Below, in pieces: positions 7,721 through 15,591 of a stretch of 64,000 nt of DNA. Position numbers and translations under genes: made by a program. A model generated the notes under the pieces. The model worked only from the letters and a program-made list of their open reading frames with translations, was not told where the DNA came from and did no database searches. This stretch comes from Pseudalkalibacillus sp052246725. GTDB taxonomy: Bacteria > Bacillota > Bacilli > Bacillales > Fictibacillaceae. Each line of letters starts with the position of its first letter. Positions within the stretch are counted from its first letter, which is position 1. The stretch lies in the NCBI GenBank assembly GCA_052246725.1, contig JBQQCL010000015.1, one strand, 5' to 3'.

Positions 7721-8323
7721 TTAAAGTACCTTTTTATGGTCAAACAAATAGAATTGCCTGAACCATTTTTCATCATGCATACTCACTTTCAATCTATCTG
7801 CCTCAAGCTGTTCAATATTGTTTTTTATTGTTGATGGATTCAGGTTATACTTTCTAGCAATTGTAGAATCTTTGTACCCTTGCTCCTTGAGCATCATAAA
7901 ATCCATTGCCCTGCTTGCTTTCCATTCAGGATTTCTTATGCTCAGCTCATCCTCAATCTCACAATAAATCTCCCACAATTCCTCTGAGAATAAGAAAGGA
8001 GTAGTTTTGTACTTAATGCCTACCACTTTCATACCTTTTAATACTGGATGAGGATATGCTTTAACAATGTTCTGCCCTTTCAGTATCCATTTATCAGGAC
8101 TGTTTAAAGCCCCATTGACATGCTCATAAAACTTTACTTTCTTCTTATGCTCTCTATCAGCCTGCTCCTTGACAATATCTTTTTGTAGCCTTTCAGATTG
8201 TCCTGCATCCAATACATCTTTCTGAATGAAATGCAGAATCTTTTCTATTTCAATCCCTCTATCTAACTTTTTAAAATAGTAGTTTCTCAGTTCCATTAGT
8301 TCTGCTGTGTTAAGTTTACTCAT
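7721..8323 (-). CDS. Unknown element protein with C-terminal helix-turn-helix-like region
   Basis: About 200 residues. The segment MLKEQGYKDSTIARKYNLNP, followed by TIKNNIEQLEADR, has the spacing of a resolvase/sigma-type helix-turn-helix, so DNA binding is likely. The N-terminal part is charged and helical. The ATG at 8323 follows aggtgagg and overlaps the end of the preceding gene by 8 bases; an in-frame GTG three codons earlier is possible. It may regulate the leftward gene block. No specific family recognised. Confidence 0.6.
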   Translation of the reverse strand: MSKLNTAELMELRNYYFKKLDRGIEIEKILHFIQKDVLDAGQSERLQKDIVKEQADREHKKKVKFYEHVNGALNSPDKWILKGQNIVKAYPHPVLKGMKVVGIKYKTTPFLFSEELWEIYCEIEDELSIRNPEWKASRAMDFMMLKEQGYKDSTIARKYNLNPSTIKNNIEQLEADRLKVSMHDEKWFRQFYLFDHKKVL

Positions 8324-8660
8324 TATCCTCACCTACTTTCCTTTTAGTTTCACCAAACATCATTTCAAGCTCCTCAGGATTCTCCTCAAGCAATTCCATG
8401 AACATGTTGTAAGCTAGTGCAAACTTTCCTGAGCCTGTCAATATCCCCTGAATAATAAAGTGATGTGCTATCTTGCTGTACTCTTTGTAAAGCTCATTAG
8501 CTTTAATTCCTTTTACATAGTGCCTGTACAATATTGTTCCTATCTCCTGACCTGATAATCTCCCTGCATCTGCATTAAGAAGTACATAACCTCTAGGACT
8601 AATCTGACTTTCTGCTTGCTCTCCTGATACTCTCCATTGATTGAAACTGTAGTTAATCAT
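8316..8660 (-). CDS. Conserved-looking hypothetical protein (114 aa)
   Basis: A soluble, mostly helical 114-residue protein with an acidic C-terminal third. It starts at ATG 8660 after agggagagagatagg and overlaps the next gene by 8 bases, indicating translational coupling. No motif recognised. Its arrangement between a tiny membrane peptide and an HTH-like protein resembles accessory blocks of Bacillus phages and integrative elements. Confidence 0.6.
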   Translation of the reverse strand: MINYSFNQWRVSGEQAESQISPRGYVLLNADAGRLSGQEIGTILYRHYVKGIKANELYKEYSKIAHHFIIQGILTGSGKFALAYNMFMELLEENPEELEMMFGETKRKVGEDNE

Positions 8661-8675
8661 CCTATCTCTCTCCCT

Positions 8676-8762
8676 TTAGTGTTTTCTCCATGCTGTAATA
8701 ACTGATGCCATTACAATAAAAATCCATGCTCCAATTCCTTCTAATAGTAGACTGAACAACAT
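8676..8762 (-). CDS. 28-residue single-membrane-span peptide
   Basis: ATG at 8762 preceded by aaggagtggga; the product is MLFSLLLEGIGAWIFIVMAS followed by VITAWRKH. It is one hydrophobic span with a positively charged end, and the gene finishes 15 bases before the next. Good ribosome site plus tight spacing support real translation. Possible roles are a holin- or toxin-like peptide or a leader peptide; none can be chosen from sequence. Confidence 0.5.
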   Translation of the reverse strand: MLFSLLLEGIGAWIFIVMASVITAWRKH

Positions 8763-8816
8763 TCCCACTCCTTAAATAAGTTTGTTGCTCCTACCTCTCT
8801 ACTTAAAAAAGGGTAC

Positions 8817-8847
8817 AAAAAAGAGCAAGGCATTCTGAGCCTCACCC
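8817..8847 (-). terminator. Rho-independent terminator (leftward)
   Basis: Read leftward, stem gggtgaggc / gccttgctc, loop of seven, then T6. It lies 14 bases past the stop of the coiled-coil gene. The distal arm (gagcaaggcatt on the plus strand) is identical to that of the recombinase terminator near 18.82 kb. Confidence 0.75.
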
Positions 8848-8860
8848 TTTCTATTCTCCT

Positions 8861-9490
8861 TTATCTAACTGGTTGAAATAGCTTTCTATCTAAGTCAGTA
8901 AATACTTTCTGCAAGTCTCTCAGTTCCTCAATGTCCAAGCCTCTCTGATTCATATGGACTGATGTACCCTCAGGGAATCTAACAGATGCCTTGCTTGCCT
9001 CAATAGCTCCTGAATCAATCAGCAATGACTTAGCTTGACTAAACAATGAATTAGCTTTACTTACTACTGCCTGAACCTGCTCAATGTCCTCTGTAATGCT
9101 GTTCATTGATGCATCTGCAATGGTAGCTTTAAGCATTGGCTTATACATTAGTTTCAGTTGATTGTAGACCTTGTAAAAGCTCTCTGCCTCCTCAAGCATT
9201 ACCTGATGTGTTTTATTGTCCATTGCTCCATTAAATCCATGCTGTAATTCAATCTCACTTTGTAGCTCCTGAATCCTCTTTAAAGCATCCCTGACCCCTT
9301 GTGCCTCAGTAGATGTCTCTTTGACCTGTTCCACTTTAGCAAGCTCCTCATGTAGCTGAGCAAGTTCCTGCTGTCCTTCTACCTTAGTAGCCTCCAAGCC
9401 CTCTAGAACCTCCTCAAGTCTAGTCTGTGCAACATCTAGATCATTTACCTTGTTCTGTACTTCCTTAACCATTTCTACTTTGTTTCCCAT
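8861..9490 (-). CDS. Coiled-coil protein of unknown function (209 aa)
   Basis: Residues 1-85 form an uninterrupted heptad-like, Glu/Leu/Lys-rich coiled coil (VQNKVNDLDVAQTRLEEVLE and onward). The second half is also helical but less regular. It starts 2 bases after the stop of the upstream 355-residue gene, so the two are co-translated and may form a complex. No enzymatic motif is visible. It could be structural or scaffold-like; there is no direct evidence. Confidence 0.65.
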   Translation of the reverse strand: MGNKVEMVKEVQNKVNDLDVAQTRLEEVLEGLEATKVEGQQELAQLHEELAKVEQVKETSTEAQGVRDALKRIQELQSEIELQHGFNGAMDNKTHQVMLEEAESFYKVYNQLKLMYKPMLKATIADASMNSITEDIEQVQAVVSKANSLFSQAKSLLIDSGAIEASKASVRFPEGTSVHMNQRGLDIEELRDLQKVFTDLDRKLFQPVR

Positions 9491-9492
9491 CC

Positions 9493-10560
9493 TTATTCAT
9501 CCTCCTGTTTGTTTCCATATTGTTTATACTTATCTGCTAACTTTTCTCTCTTGCTATAGTTATCAATCTCAGCCAGCAATGTAGACAAATCTTTATTCTC
9601 TGCTGACCTTTCAAGCAATACCTTGTAATCCTGCTCTACATCCTCAAACTGAGGCATTTTAACAGTAGTTTCTTTCATTGCTTTATCATTCAAGGCTTTC
9701 AACATGTTGTACATCTCCATGCCATCCTCTTTTCCAAAGGACATTACAAGCTCTCTCCTTGCATCATCTTTCAGCTCTCTGACATTGAGTTTCTTGCCAT
9801 CCATCTTGTTAAACTCTGATGCTGATGTCTTACTGACTAGCCCTGAACCTTCTGCAAGTTTTAGAATCCTGAGAACCTTTGCCATTTCAATAGTTTGTGG
9901 AGAAATATATCCATTCCATGCTCCCATGAACAAACCACCTAGAACCTGATGCTCAAGCCTAACAATATGGTCTGAGAAGTCTGCATTTAAGTAGTTCCTA
10001 GTATTGTTCTCTGAGCTAGGAGTTCCCCTGTACAATAGCTCTGACTCTCCAATGATGTGCTTGAATAACTCTCTAGTATCCTCATCAGTAATTAGCTGAG
10101 CCTCTGCATCTCTGTAGTAACCCCTCATGGACTTGCCTCTGTTCTGAGCATATGCTTTCAGCTCTTTACCACTAATGGAGAAATACTCAAGAATCAAAGC
10201 AATGTCTTTAGGGGAAGTTCTTTTATCTTTCAATCTGTCCATCAAGTTATTGTAAGTAGCCTCTAGAGCTTGCTCATCCATCTGCCCTGCATCCTCAGGT
10301 AACTCAGGAGCTGTAGGCTGATACTTTTCAAATGCCATGTTGTAAGCATCCTCATTATTGCTTTTCCATGACCTGATTGTTCTTTCTGTCTTTCCTAGAG
10401 TCATTGCAAACTCTTTCTGTGTACATTCAAGCAAAGCCTGTGAATGACCTAAAGCCTGAACCATCTGTGTTGTATCCCTCTTATCATATAAATCTAAAAT
10501 ATCCTGAATCATTTTCTTTTTCTGCTCAGGATGTGCCTCTTTAAAATCCAAATGTAGCAT
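9493..10560 (-). CDS. Unknown protein with N-terminal helix-turn-helix (355 aa)
   Basis: Residues about 50-72 (TQKEFAMTLGKTERTIRSWK) look like a terminase-small-subunit or transposase-type helix-turn-helix, so DNA binding is likely. The rest is helical and charged without a recognised catalytic motif. It is the first gene of the leftward block and is divergent from the helicase gene across a 295-base A+T-rich gap that probably holds both promoters. Paired with the coiled-coil protein downstream. Small terminase subunit or replication-associated factor are guesses. Confidence 0.65.
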   Translation of the reverse strand: MLHLDFKEAHPEQKKKMIQDILDLYDKRDTTQMVQALGHSQALLECTQKEFAMTLGKTERTIRSWKSNNEDAYNMAFEKYQPTAPELPEDAGQMDEQALEATYNNLMDRLKDKRTSPKDIALILEYFSISGKELKAYAQNRGKSMRGYYRDAEAQLITDEDTRELFKHIIGESELLYRGTPSSENNTRNYLNADFSDHIVRLEHQVLGGLFMGAWNGYISPQTIEMAKVLRILKLAEGSGLVSKTSASEFNKMDGKKLNVRELKDDARRELVMSFGKEDGMEMYNMLKALNDKAMKETTVKMPQFEDVEQDYKVLLERSAENKDLSTLLAEIDNYSKREKLADKYKQYGNKQEDE

Positions 10561-10855
10561 TACTTTGTTCCTCCTATTTAATAATGTTGGAAAGTAATAT
10601 GCCTAACCTTTCCTACTACTTAGTGCATCTCTCATCCATGCTTTTAAAGTGCTGATTTAAAATAATTTATTTAATAGGCAGCCATAGGAAATATTTTTAC
10701 TTATTTACTTTAAATTGCCCCCTCATAACTGCCCTTAGTAATGTCACAGTTAAAAATCCTTAGCAGAATGATAGAGGTAGTAGGTCACAGACAAGCCTAC
10801 AAAATCTTAACTATATTACTGAGGATATTTTTTAAAATGAGGAAGGATGAGGGAA

Positions 10856-12115
10856 ATGGACAGCAACAATAAAATGAAAGTAAAAGTAATTGACAGTATT
10901 ATGGGAAGTGGAAAGACATCATGGGCAATCCAGTACATGAATGAGGCAGACATTGGTGAAAAGTTTATCTATATTACTCCATTTCTAAATGAGGTAGACA
11001 GAGTTAAAACATCAGTAACAGGCAGGGAATTTGTTCAGCCTGAATCATTCAAAGGGAAGAACAAAAAAGCTCACCTTAAAAAGCTAATTGCAGAAGGGAA
11101 AGATATTGTTTCTACTCATGCCCTTTTTAAGAAAGCTGATGATGCTCTGATTGAGCTGATTAAGATGGAAGGATATACATTGATTCTTGATGAGGTTATG
11201 AATGTGATTGAGCAAGAGCCTATTACAAGTGATGACCTAGACCACCTGATGAAAGCTGATTATGATGGAGAGCCTTTGCTGTATGTAAAGCCAAATGGTT
11301 TTGCTATATGGACAAAGAAAAACTATGATGGAAGGTTTAACAGTATCAAGAGACTAGCAGAGTCAGGAAATCTGATGGTACACAATAACACAGCATTGTA
11401 CTGGACATTCCCTGTAGATGCTTTCAAAGCCTTTGAGCAGGTCATTGTATTGACTTATATGTTTGATGGACAGCTACAAAAATACTACTATGATATGTTC
11501 AATGTAGAGTACTTTTACAAGGCAATAAGGAAAGTAGGAGACAGATTCAAGTTAGTAGACTATGTGAACCATGAGCAGGAGGACAGGGAACAGCTCAGAG
11601 AGCTAATCAATATCCACTATTCCAAGCTGAATAATGTAGGCAAAGATAAGTTTGCTTTATCCTCTACTAAACTGAATCAATTAGCTACAGATGAGAATTA
11701 TGCAGAGATTAAAAAGAAAGTTAAAAATAATGCATATAACTTCTACAGACATAAAGTAGGAGTAAGTTCTGAGGATGTCATGTGGACTACAATCAAAGGG
11801 GATAAAGACAAGATTAAAAATGCTCTAGCTCCTGCAAAGGCAAAGAAACAGTTTGTAGAAGTAACTGCTAGAGCTACTAATGACTTCAGGCATAAATCTA
11901 CTTGCATCTATCTTGCTAACAGGTTTATGAATCCAATGTTAAAAAGGTTTGTTGAGGATAATGGAGCAGATGTGAACCAAGATAAGTTTGCTCTGTCTGA
12001 GTTCCTGCAATGGTTGTTCAGGAGCAGGATTAGAGAGAATAAATCAATTGATGTATATGTACCAAGTAGCAGGATGAGGAAACTGCTTGAGCAATACTTG
12101 AATAATGAGATGTAG
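10856..12115 (+). CDS. DEAD/DEAH-type phage or plasmid replication helicase
   Basis: The 419-residue protein has a Walker A motif MGSGKT at residues 16-21 and a Walker B/DEAD-like motif LILDEV near residue 112. A C-terminal segment (QWLFRSRIRENKSIDVYVPS) matches the last helicase block of origin-binding-protein-like phage helicases. Start 10856 is preferred over the in-frame ATG at 10847 because aggaagg lies nine bases upstream of it. It is transcribed rightward, away from the other unknown genes, towards the repeat-rich region at 12.2-13.2 kb. It probably drives replication of the excised circle; that role is inferred. Confidence 0.7.
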   Translation: MDSNNKMKVKVIDSIMGSGKTSWAIQYMNEADIGEKFIYITPFLNEVDRVKTSVTGREFVQPESFKGKNKKAHLKKLIAEGKDIVSTHALFKKADDALIELIKMEGYTLILDEVMNVIEQEPITSDDLDHLMKADYDGEPLLYVKPNGFAIWTKKNYDGRFNSIKRLAESGNLMVHNNTALYWTFPVDAFKAFEQVIVLTYMFDGQLQKYYYDMFNVEYFYKAIRKVGDRFKLVDYVNHEQEDREQLRELINIHYSKLNNVGKDKFALSSTKLNQLATDENYAEIKKKVKNNAYNFYRHKVGVSSEDVMWTTIKGDKDKIKNALAPAKAKKQFVEVTARATNDFRHKSTCIYLANRFMNPMLKRFVEDNGADVNQDKFALSEFLQWLFRSRIRENKSIDVYVPSSRMRKLLEQYLNNEM

Positions 12116-12134
12116 GTTAAACATATTACTAGAG

Positions 12135-12160
12135 GGAGGCTGTTCACTCAGTCTCCTTTT
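12135..12160 (+). terminator. Rho-independent terminator after helicase gene
   Basis: Eight-pair stem ggaggctg / cagtctcc, then a T-rich tail; 20 bases past the stop. Confidence 0.75.
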
Positions 12161-13236
12161 CTTTCCTTAAACTCCTTTTTTAAAAGGTATCTTTTGTTTT
12201 CCATGACAAAATTCCTTTCTTAATATGTTGGACTGGATGTACTATCATTCTACAAACAGAACAGAAAAAAAACTGCCCTGAGGCATTAGTGATTAAGATT
12301 GAGTTCTTAACTGCTAGTGTTTCAGGGTATTTTTTTTATGTCTACATAACAGTAAAAGTGCAAAGGTCAAGGTCAAACCCTGCTGAGACAAGCTCAGCCA
12401 TACAATAAAAAATAACCATCTTTGTATATCTCTTTGTACAATAACCTCAGTTCTTTTATCAATGCAGGTTGGGAAGGCTTTAGCCTGAGCAACAATCTTT
12501 TGACCTTGATACTGTTAAACTGCTGTTACTGTTTTTCCCCTTTCTATATACTTTTTCTTAAGGGATGAAGCTGTGAGCCTTGATATAATAGGCTTTCCAA
12601 TCAGTTTTGCCCCTTTTGATGGAGCAAGTTACTTTCTACAGTTTTCCCCCTTTTGTATATATGTTCTTTAAGGGATAAAGCTCTGAGCCTTGCTGTAGAG
12701 CCATTCTTGAACAGTTTTGCCCCTTTTGAATGGGCAGAATGTAATTGAGGAATAATTGTAGGAAATGAACAGTTAGTATTGAGGAAATAATGGAGGGAAA
12801 TACCCCTATTCTTGACTGTAGAGGAATTGTAGGAATACCCCTATATTTACAAAATGGGGAGGGGGTAGTACTGCTTGAACCATTGATAATACTGCATTTA
12901 ACAGTATATAAGCTGTATGTGTAACTGAGAGTAACATAGAATATAGAGGGTAGAAACATCCAGGAGAGACACCTGCCAAGGCTCCCATTCCTCCCATATA
13001 TTGTAGGTTGACAGGCAAAAAGGAATGTACTGTACCCCTCTGCTCCTGAATCAAATAAAAATGTAATTGGTGATTAAGAAAAATGTAACACAATGCAATT
13101 ATGTTACCTGTAGAATGCAGTTATATCAGGCTATTTCTGCTATAATGGTTAATAGGAGCAATTAAAGTAACATATTGAAACAGCTCATTACATTATTAGC
13201 AGGGGGAATAGCCATGAATACAGGAGGATACTACTT
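12161..13236. other. 1.08-kb non-coding, repeat-rich region: candidate origin or structured RNA
   Basis: No convincing gene is present. It contains, in order, an 11-base inverted repeat with arms at 12367-12377 and 12499-12509; two direct repeats of about 95 bases; and three shorter GAGGAA-type repeats at about 12747, 12781 and 12821, two of them followed by atacccctat. The position between a replication-type helicase and a recombinase gene, plus the iteron-like repeats, fits an origin of replication. A long non-coding RNA or regulatory leader is an alternative. Confidence 0.5.
12528..12733 (+). repeat. Two 95-bp imperfect direct repeats with four iteron-like motifs
   Basis: Copy 1 is 12528-12622 and copy 2 is 12638-12733. 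Both share the core aagggatRaagctStgagcc and end in cagttttgccccttttga. The motif CAGTTTTNCCCCTTTT occurs four times, at about 12529 (variant), 12602, 12639 and 12712, on the same strand. This spacing is iteron-like. Confidence 0.75.
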
Positions 13237-13785
13237 ATGAATACTGCTCAACCAATTACAGATACAAAGGTTATTAAGGATGTAATGGAGGTATATAAGA
13301 AAGGCTCTAAACAGCATCTATTGTTAGCATACAGTCTCAATACTGGACTAAGAATATCAGACATACTCAGAGCTAATGTAAAGGATAGCTTACAGGGGAT
13401 ATGGAAGGATAGAGAGGCAAAGACAGGCAAGGAAAAGATAATACAGCTCAATGCTAAGCTACAGCTACTGATAAGGGATTATGTAGAGGAGAACAGCTTA
13501 CAGGGGCATGACTATTTGTTCTACAGTAACAAGGACAGGAACAAGCCTATAAGTAGAGTACAAGCACATAGAATAGTAGCTAAAGCAGGTGATATGGTTG
13601 GTGTCACATTGTCCTGCCACAGCCTTAGAAAGACCTTTGGTTACATGGCTTACAAGAATGATGTAGACCTTTCCCTACTACAGTACATCTTTAACCACAG
13701 CACACAATCAGTAACACTTAGGTACATTGGTATTACTCAAGATGAGGCAAACAAAGTTACATCAGGTTTAAGCATTGGCATTTAA
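13237..13785 (+). CDS. Tyrosine recombinase, catalytic domain only (182 aa)
   Basis: The protein contains the catalytic set of phage integrases without the N-terminal arm- and core-binding domains: R in TGLRISDIL (about residue 54), H-x-x-R in CHSLRKTFG (about 127-130), H in FNHST (about 153) and Y in TLRYIGI (about 163). Stand-alone catalytic-domain recombinases of about 180 residues occur in Bacillus phages and integrative elements. aggagg lies nine bases upstream of the ATG. Because a serine recombinase already sits at the element end, this protein more likely resolves multimers of the excised circle or serves the adjacent repeats than mediates integration; that is inference. Confidence 0.8.
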   Translation: MNTAQPITDTKVIKDVMEVYKKGSKQHLLLAYSLNTGLRISDILRANVKDSLQGIWKDREAKTGKEKIIQLNAKLQLLIRDYVEENSLQGHDYLFYSNKDRNKPISRVQAHRIVAKAGDMVGVTLSCHSLRKTFGYMAYKNDVDLSLLQYIFNHSTQSVTLRYIGITQDEANKVTSGLSIGI

Positions 13786-14088
13786 TACATCAAGTAAATA
13801 GTAATGTTGTTGTGAGGCAATGGCTGTTAAAGCTGTTGTCTTTATTATTGTTGTTAGATGCTCTGCAATGCTGTCTCAGACCTTTCAGATTAACTTGTGT
13901 GAGCTTGCATTAGTACTGTGTGAGTCATAAGTATGTTGGCTGTTAGAATGATTGTGTGAGGCTGTATGGAGCTTGGAGGGGGATACCACAGGGGGTCAGG
14001 GGCTATATTTCCCTGCATCAAGCCACATTACTTTTTTTAACCTATTTTTAGCCATCAGGAGGAAATAACTCAGCCAGTTCCTGCATTG
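13786..14088. other. Intergenic region with TGTGAG repeats and a G-rich tract
   Basis: No gene recognised. TGTGAGG/TGTGTGAG occurs about four times between 13809 and 13960, and ttggctgttaga-type words recur. A G-rich stretch at 13974-14003 (gggggataccacagggggtc) is followed by a small hairpin (caggg ... ccctg). Possible regulatory RNA or recombinase-binding region; nothing decisive. Confidence 0.35.
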
Positions 14089-14250
14089 TCAATAATCTGC
14101 ATACTCCTTATAAACTGCCTCATAATGCTCATTACTTTCTATTGCTTTTTCAATCAGCTTTTTAATCTCAGCCTCATCCATGCCCATAACTGAGAATATA
14201 GGAAAGTTATCTTTAAACTTTTCAACATACTGCTGTAGTAGCTTGTCCAT
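14089..14250 (-). CDS. Small acidic protein of unknown function (53 aa)
   Basis: ATG at 14250 with gagggg ten bases upstream; the product starts MDKLLQQYVEKFKDNFPIFS and ends YEAVYKEYADY. It is helical and acidic without a membrane segment. It lies downstream of, and in the same direction as, the HNH-methyltransferase block. I do not recognise a family. Confidence 0.55.
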   Translation of the reverse strand: MDKLLQQYVEKFKDNFPIFSVMGMDEAEIKKLIEKAIESNEHYEAVYKEYADY

Positions 14251-14393
14251 AATAGAAACACCCCTCACTTAAAATGTCCTAAGTCCTTTCAAAATTTCTC
14301 ATACCTATTTTACAGAATCAGAGGAAATAGCATAAGTGTAGACATTTACTATTGATACTTTATAGATGTAAGGCTACACTCTCCTCTTTCTTG

Positions 14394-15155
14394 TTATTCC
14401 TGATAATAACTGTAAAGCTCACTTAAAGTAATGTTTATCCCACTTGCTCTAAGCCTTTCTTTCCTGCTGTTGTATAGCTTTTCTAAAAGTTCTTTCTTAT
14501 CCTCAAATAGCCCATGATGAATTTTCTTATGGCAGACTAAACAGATTGAAACAATATTAGCATGGCAGTCTAAACTACAATCAAACCTATCTTGAAAAGA
14601 AATTGGTACAAGGTGATGAGCCTCTACATAATTCTTTTGATTAAACTTAGAAATAAAGTGTTGATGCTGATTGTCAAACTCACATAAATAACCTGCATTA
14701 GCAATAGCCTCACTTGCATACTTAGGATTCCTGTACCAAATATTCCTGTTGCTTATTGCTTTATGAGTTGGTTTATCTTTAGGCTTATCCTCAATAGTGC
14801 CTTTAGTAACATCAGCAGGACTTTTCAAAAGGTATCTATCAAAATCCAGTTCCTCTTTTAATAGCTCTGCTTGTAACTCAGTATTATTGTTGTACTCTAT
14901 GTATCTTTTGAAATGCTTTAATGCTGTACTATACATCCTATTTCCTTTATTATTCTTCTTTATAAACTCAGGATTAGTGAGGATTGTATCAATGAATGTA
15001 GCATCAGTAAGATTGAATAAATTTATGTCCTGTAAACCATAAACCTCTAGCTCTGATGAAATGGTATCAATAGCACCTGCATACCTACCTATAGAGTATG
15101 GCTTTAATTTAGCATAAGTCTCTAGCCACTTTGCAAAAGCATCTTTGTTTACCAT
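14394..15155 (-). CDS. HNH endonuclease (McrA-like zinc HNH)
   Basis: The 253-residue protein ends in an HNH nuclease: C158, H180-H181 (VEAHHLVP), C205 and C208 (SICLVC), N200 and H213-H214 (KIHHG). Residues 1-100 resemble an all-helical SAM-like DNA-binding domain. Such domain pairs occur in defence and modification-dependent restriction nucleases. It lies third in a leftward group after the methyltransferase gene and a small unknown gene. Whether it belongs to the restriction-modification system, is an independent methyl-directed nuclease, or is a homing-type enzyme cannot be decided. ggagagggag precedes the start. Confidence 0.7.
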   Translation of the reverse strand: MVNKDAFAKWLETYAKLKPYSIGRYAGAIDTISSELEVYGLQDINLFNLTDATFIDTILTNPEFIKKNNKGNRMYSTALKHFKRYIEYNNNTELQAELLKEELDFDRYLLKSPADVTKGTIEDKPKDKPTHKAISNRNIWYRNPKYASEAIANAGYLCEFDNQHQHFISKFNQKNYVEAHHLVPISFQDRFDCSLDCHANIVSICLVCHKKIHHGLFEDKKELLEKLYNSRKERLRASGINITLSELYSYYQE

Positions 15156-15228
15156 ATTAACTTTTCTCCCTCTCCATTATGTAATCTGCTTAACATTTAT
15201 TATGGAATAAAAGGGTACAAAAGGCTAT

Positions 15229-15257
15229 AAAAAAGGCAGATGCAGTAAGCACCTACC
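15229..15257 (-). terminator. Rho-independent terminator (leftward)
   Basis: Stem ggtaggtgc / gcatctgcc (with G-U pairs), five-base loop and T6. It lies after the 91-residue gene, between it and the HNH gene. Confidence 0.7.
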
Positions 15258-15270
15258 TAATTATAATTGT

Positions 15271-15546
15271 TTATTTCTCATCCTCAATATCCTGTAGGAC
15301 TCTTTTTAACTTCCTTTTGTACAAATCCTTGTCTATATGTCCCTCATCTAACAAGGCATCTAGAGAATTGATCCTTTCTTGATGGCTAAGCCTCCCTACC
15401 TTTTCATCTATCCCAAGTCTTGCAAAGGCATCAGCTTTCCTAGAAAGAAATTCTCTGTAAGTTATCTTATAGCTGTAGTAATCATTGCTTATCTTTGTAA
15501 GCTCCTCATCCTCTACTACAGTATCAATCTGCTCATCAGTTAGCAT
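15271..15546 (-). CDS. Small helical protein of unknown function downstream of the methyltransferase (91 aa)
   Basis: The start at 15546 (MLTDEQIDTVVED) is chosen because ggagg lies nine bases upstream; the longer frame upstream has no ribosome site. The protein is charged and helical throughout. It follows the methyltransferase gene by 45 bases in the same direction and is probably co-transcribed with it. No family recognised. Confidence 0.6.
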   Translation of the reverse strand: MLTDEQIDTVVEDEELTKISNDYYSYKITYREFLSRKADAFARLGIDEKVGRLSHQERINSLDALLDEGHIDKDLYKRKLKRVLQDIEDEK

Positions 15547-15591
15547 AAACAAAAACCTCCAGTGCATTGCTGAGCTATACAATTGAAATGG

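Noticed and set aside
9704..9949. Rightward 81-codon frame inside the HTH gene
   Set aside because: It is the antisense shadow of a longer frame that has coding character and proper gene spacing.
12636..13093. Leftward frames of 95-107 codons in the non-coding kilobase
   Set aside because: No ribosome sites, no recognisable protein features, and they lie across the direct repeats; likely chance open frames in CG-free DNA.
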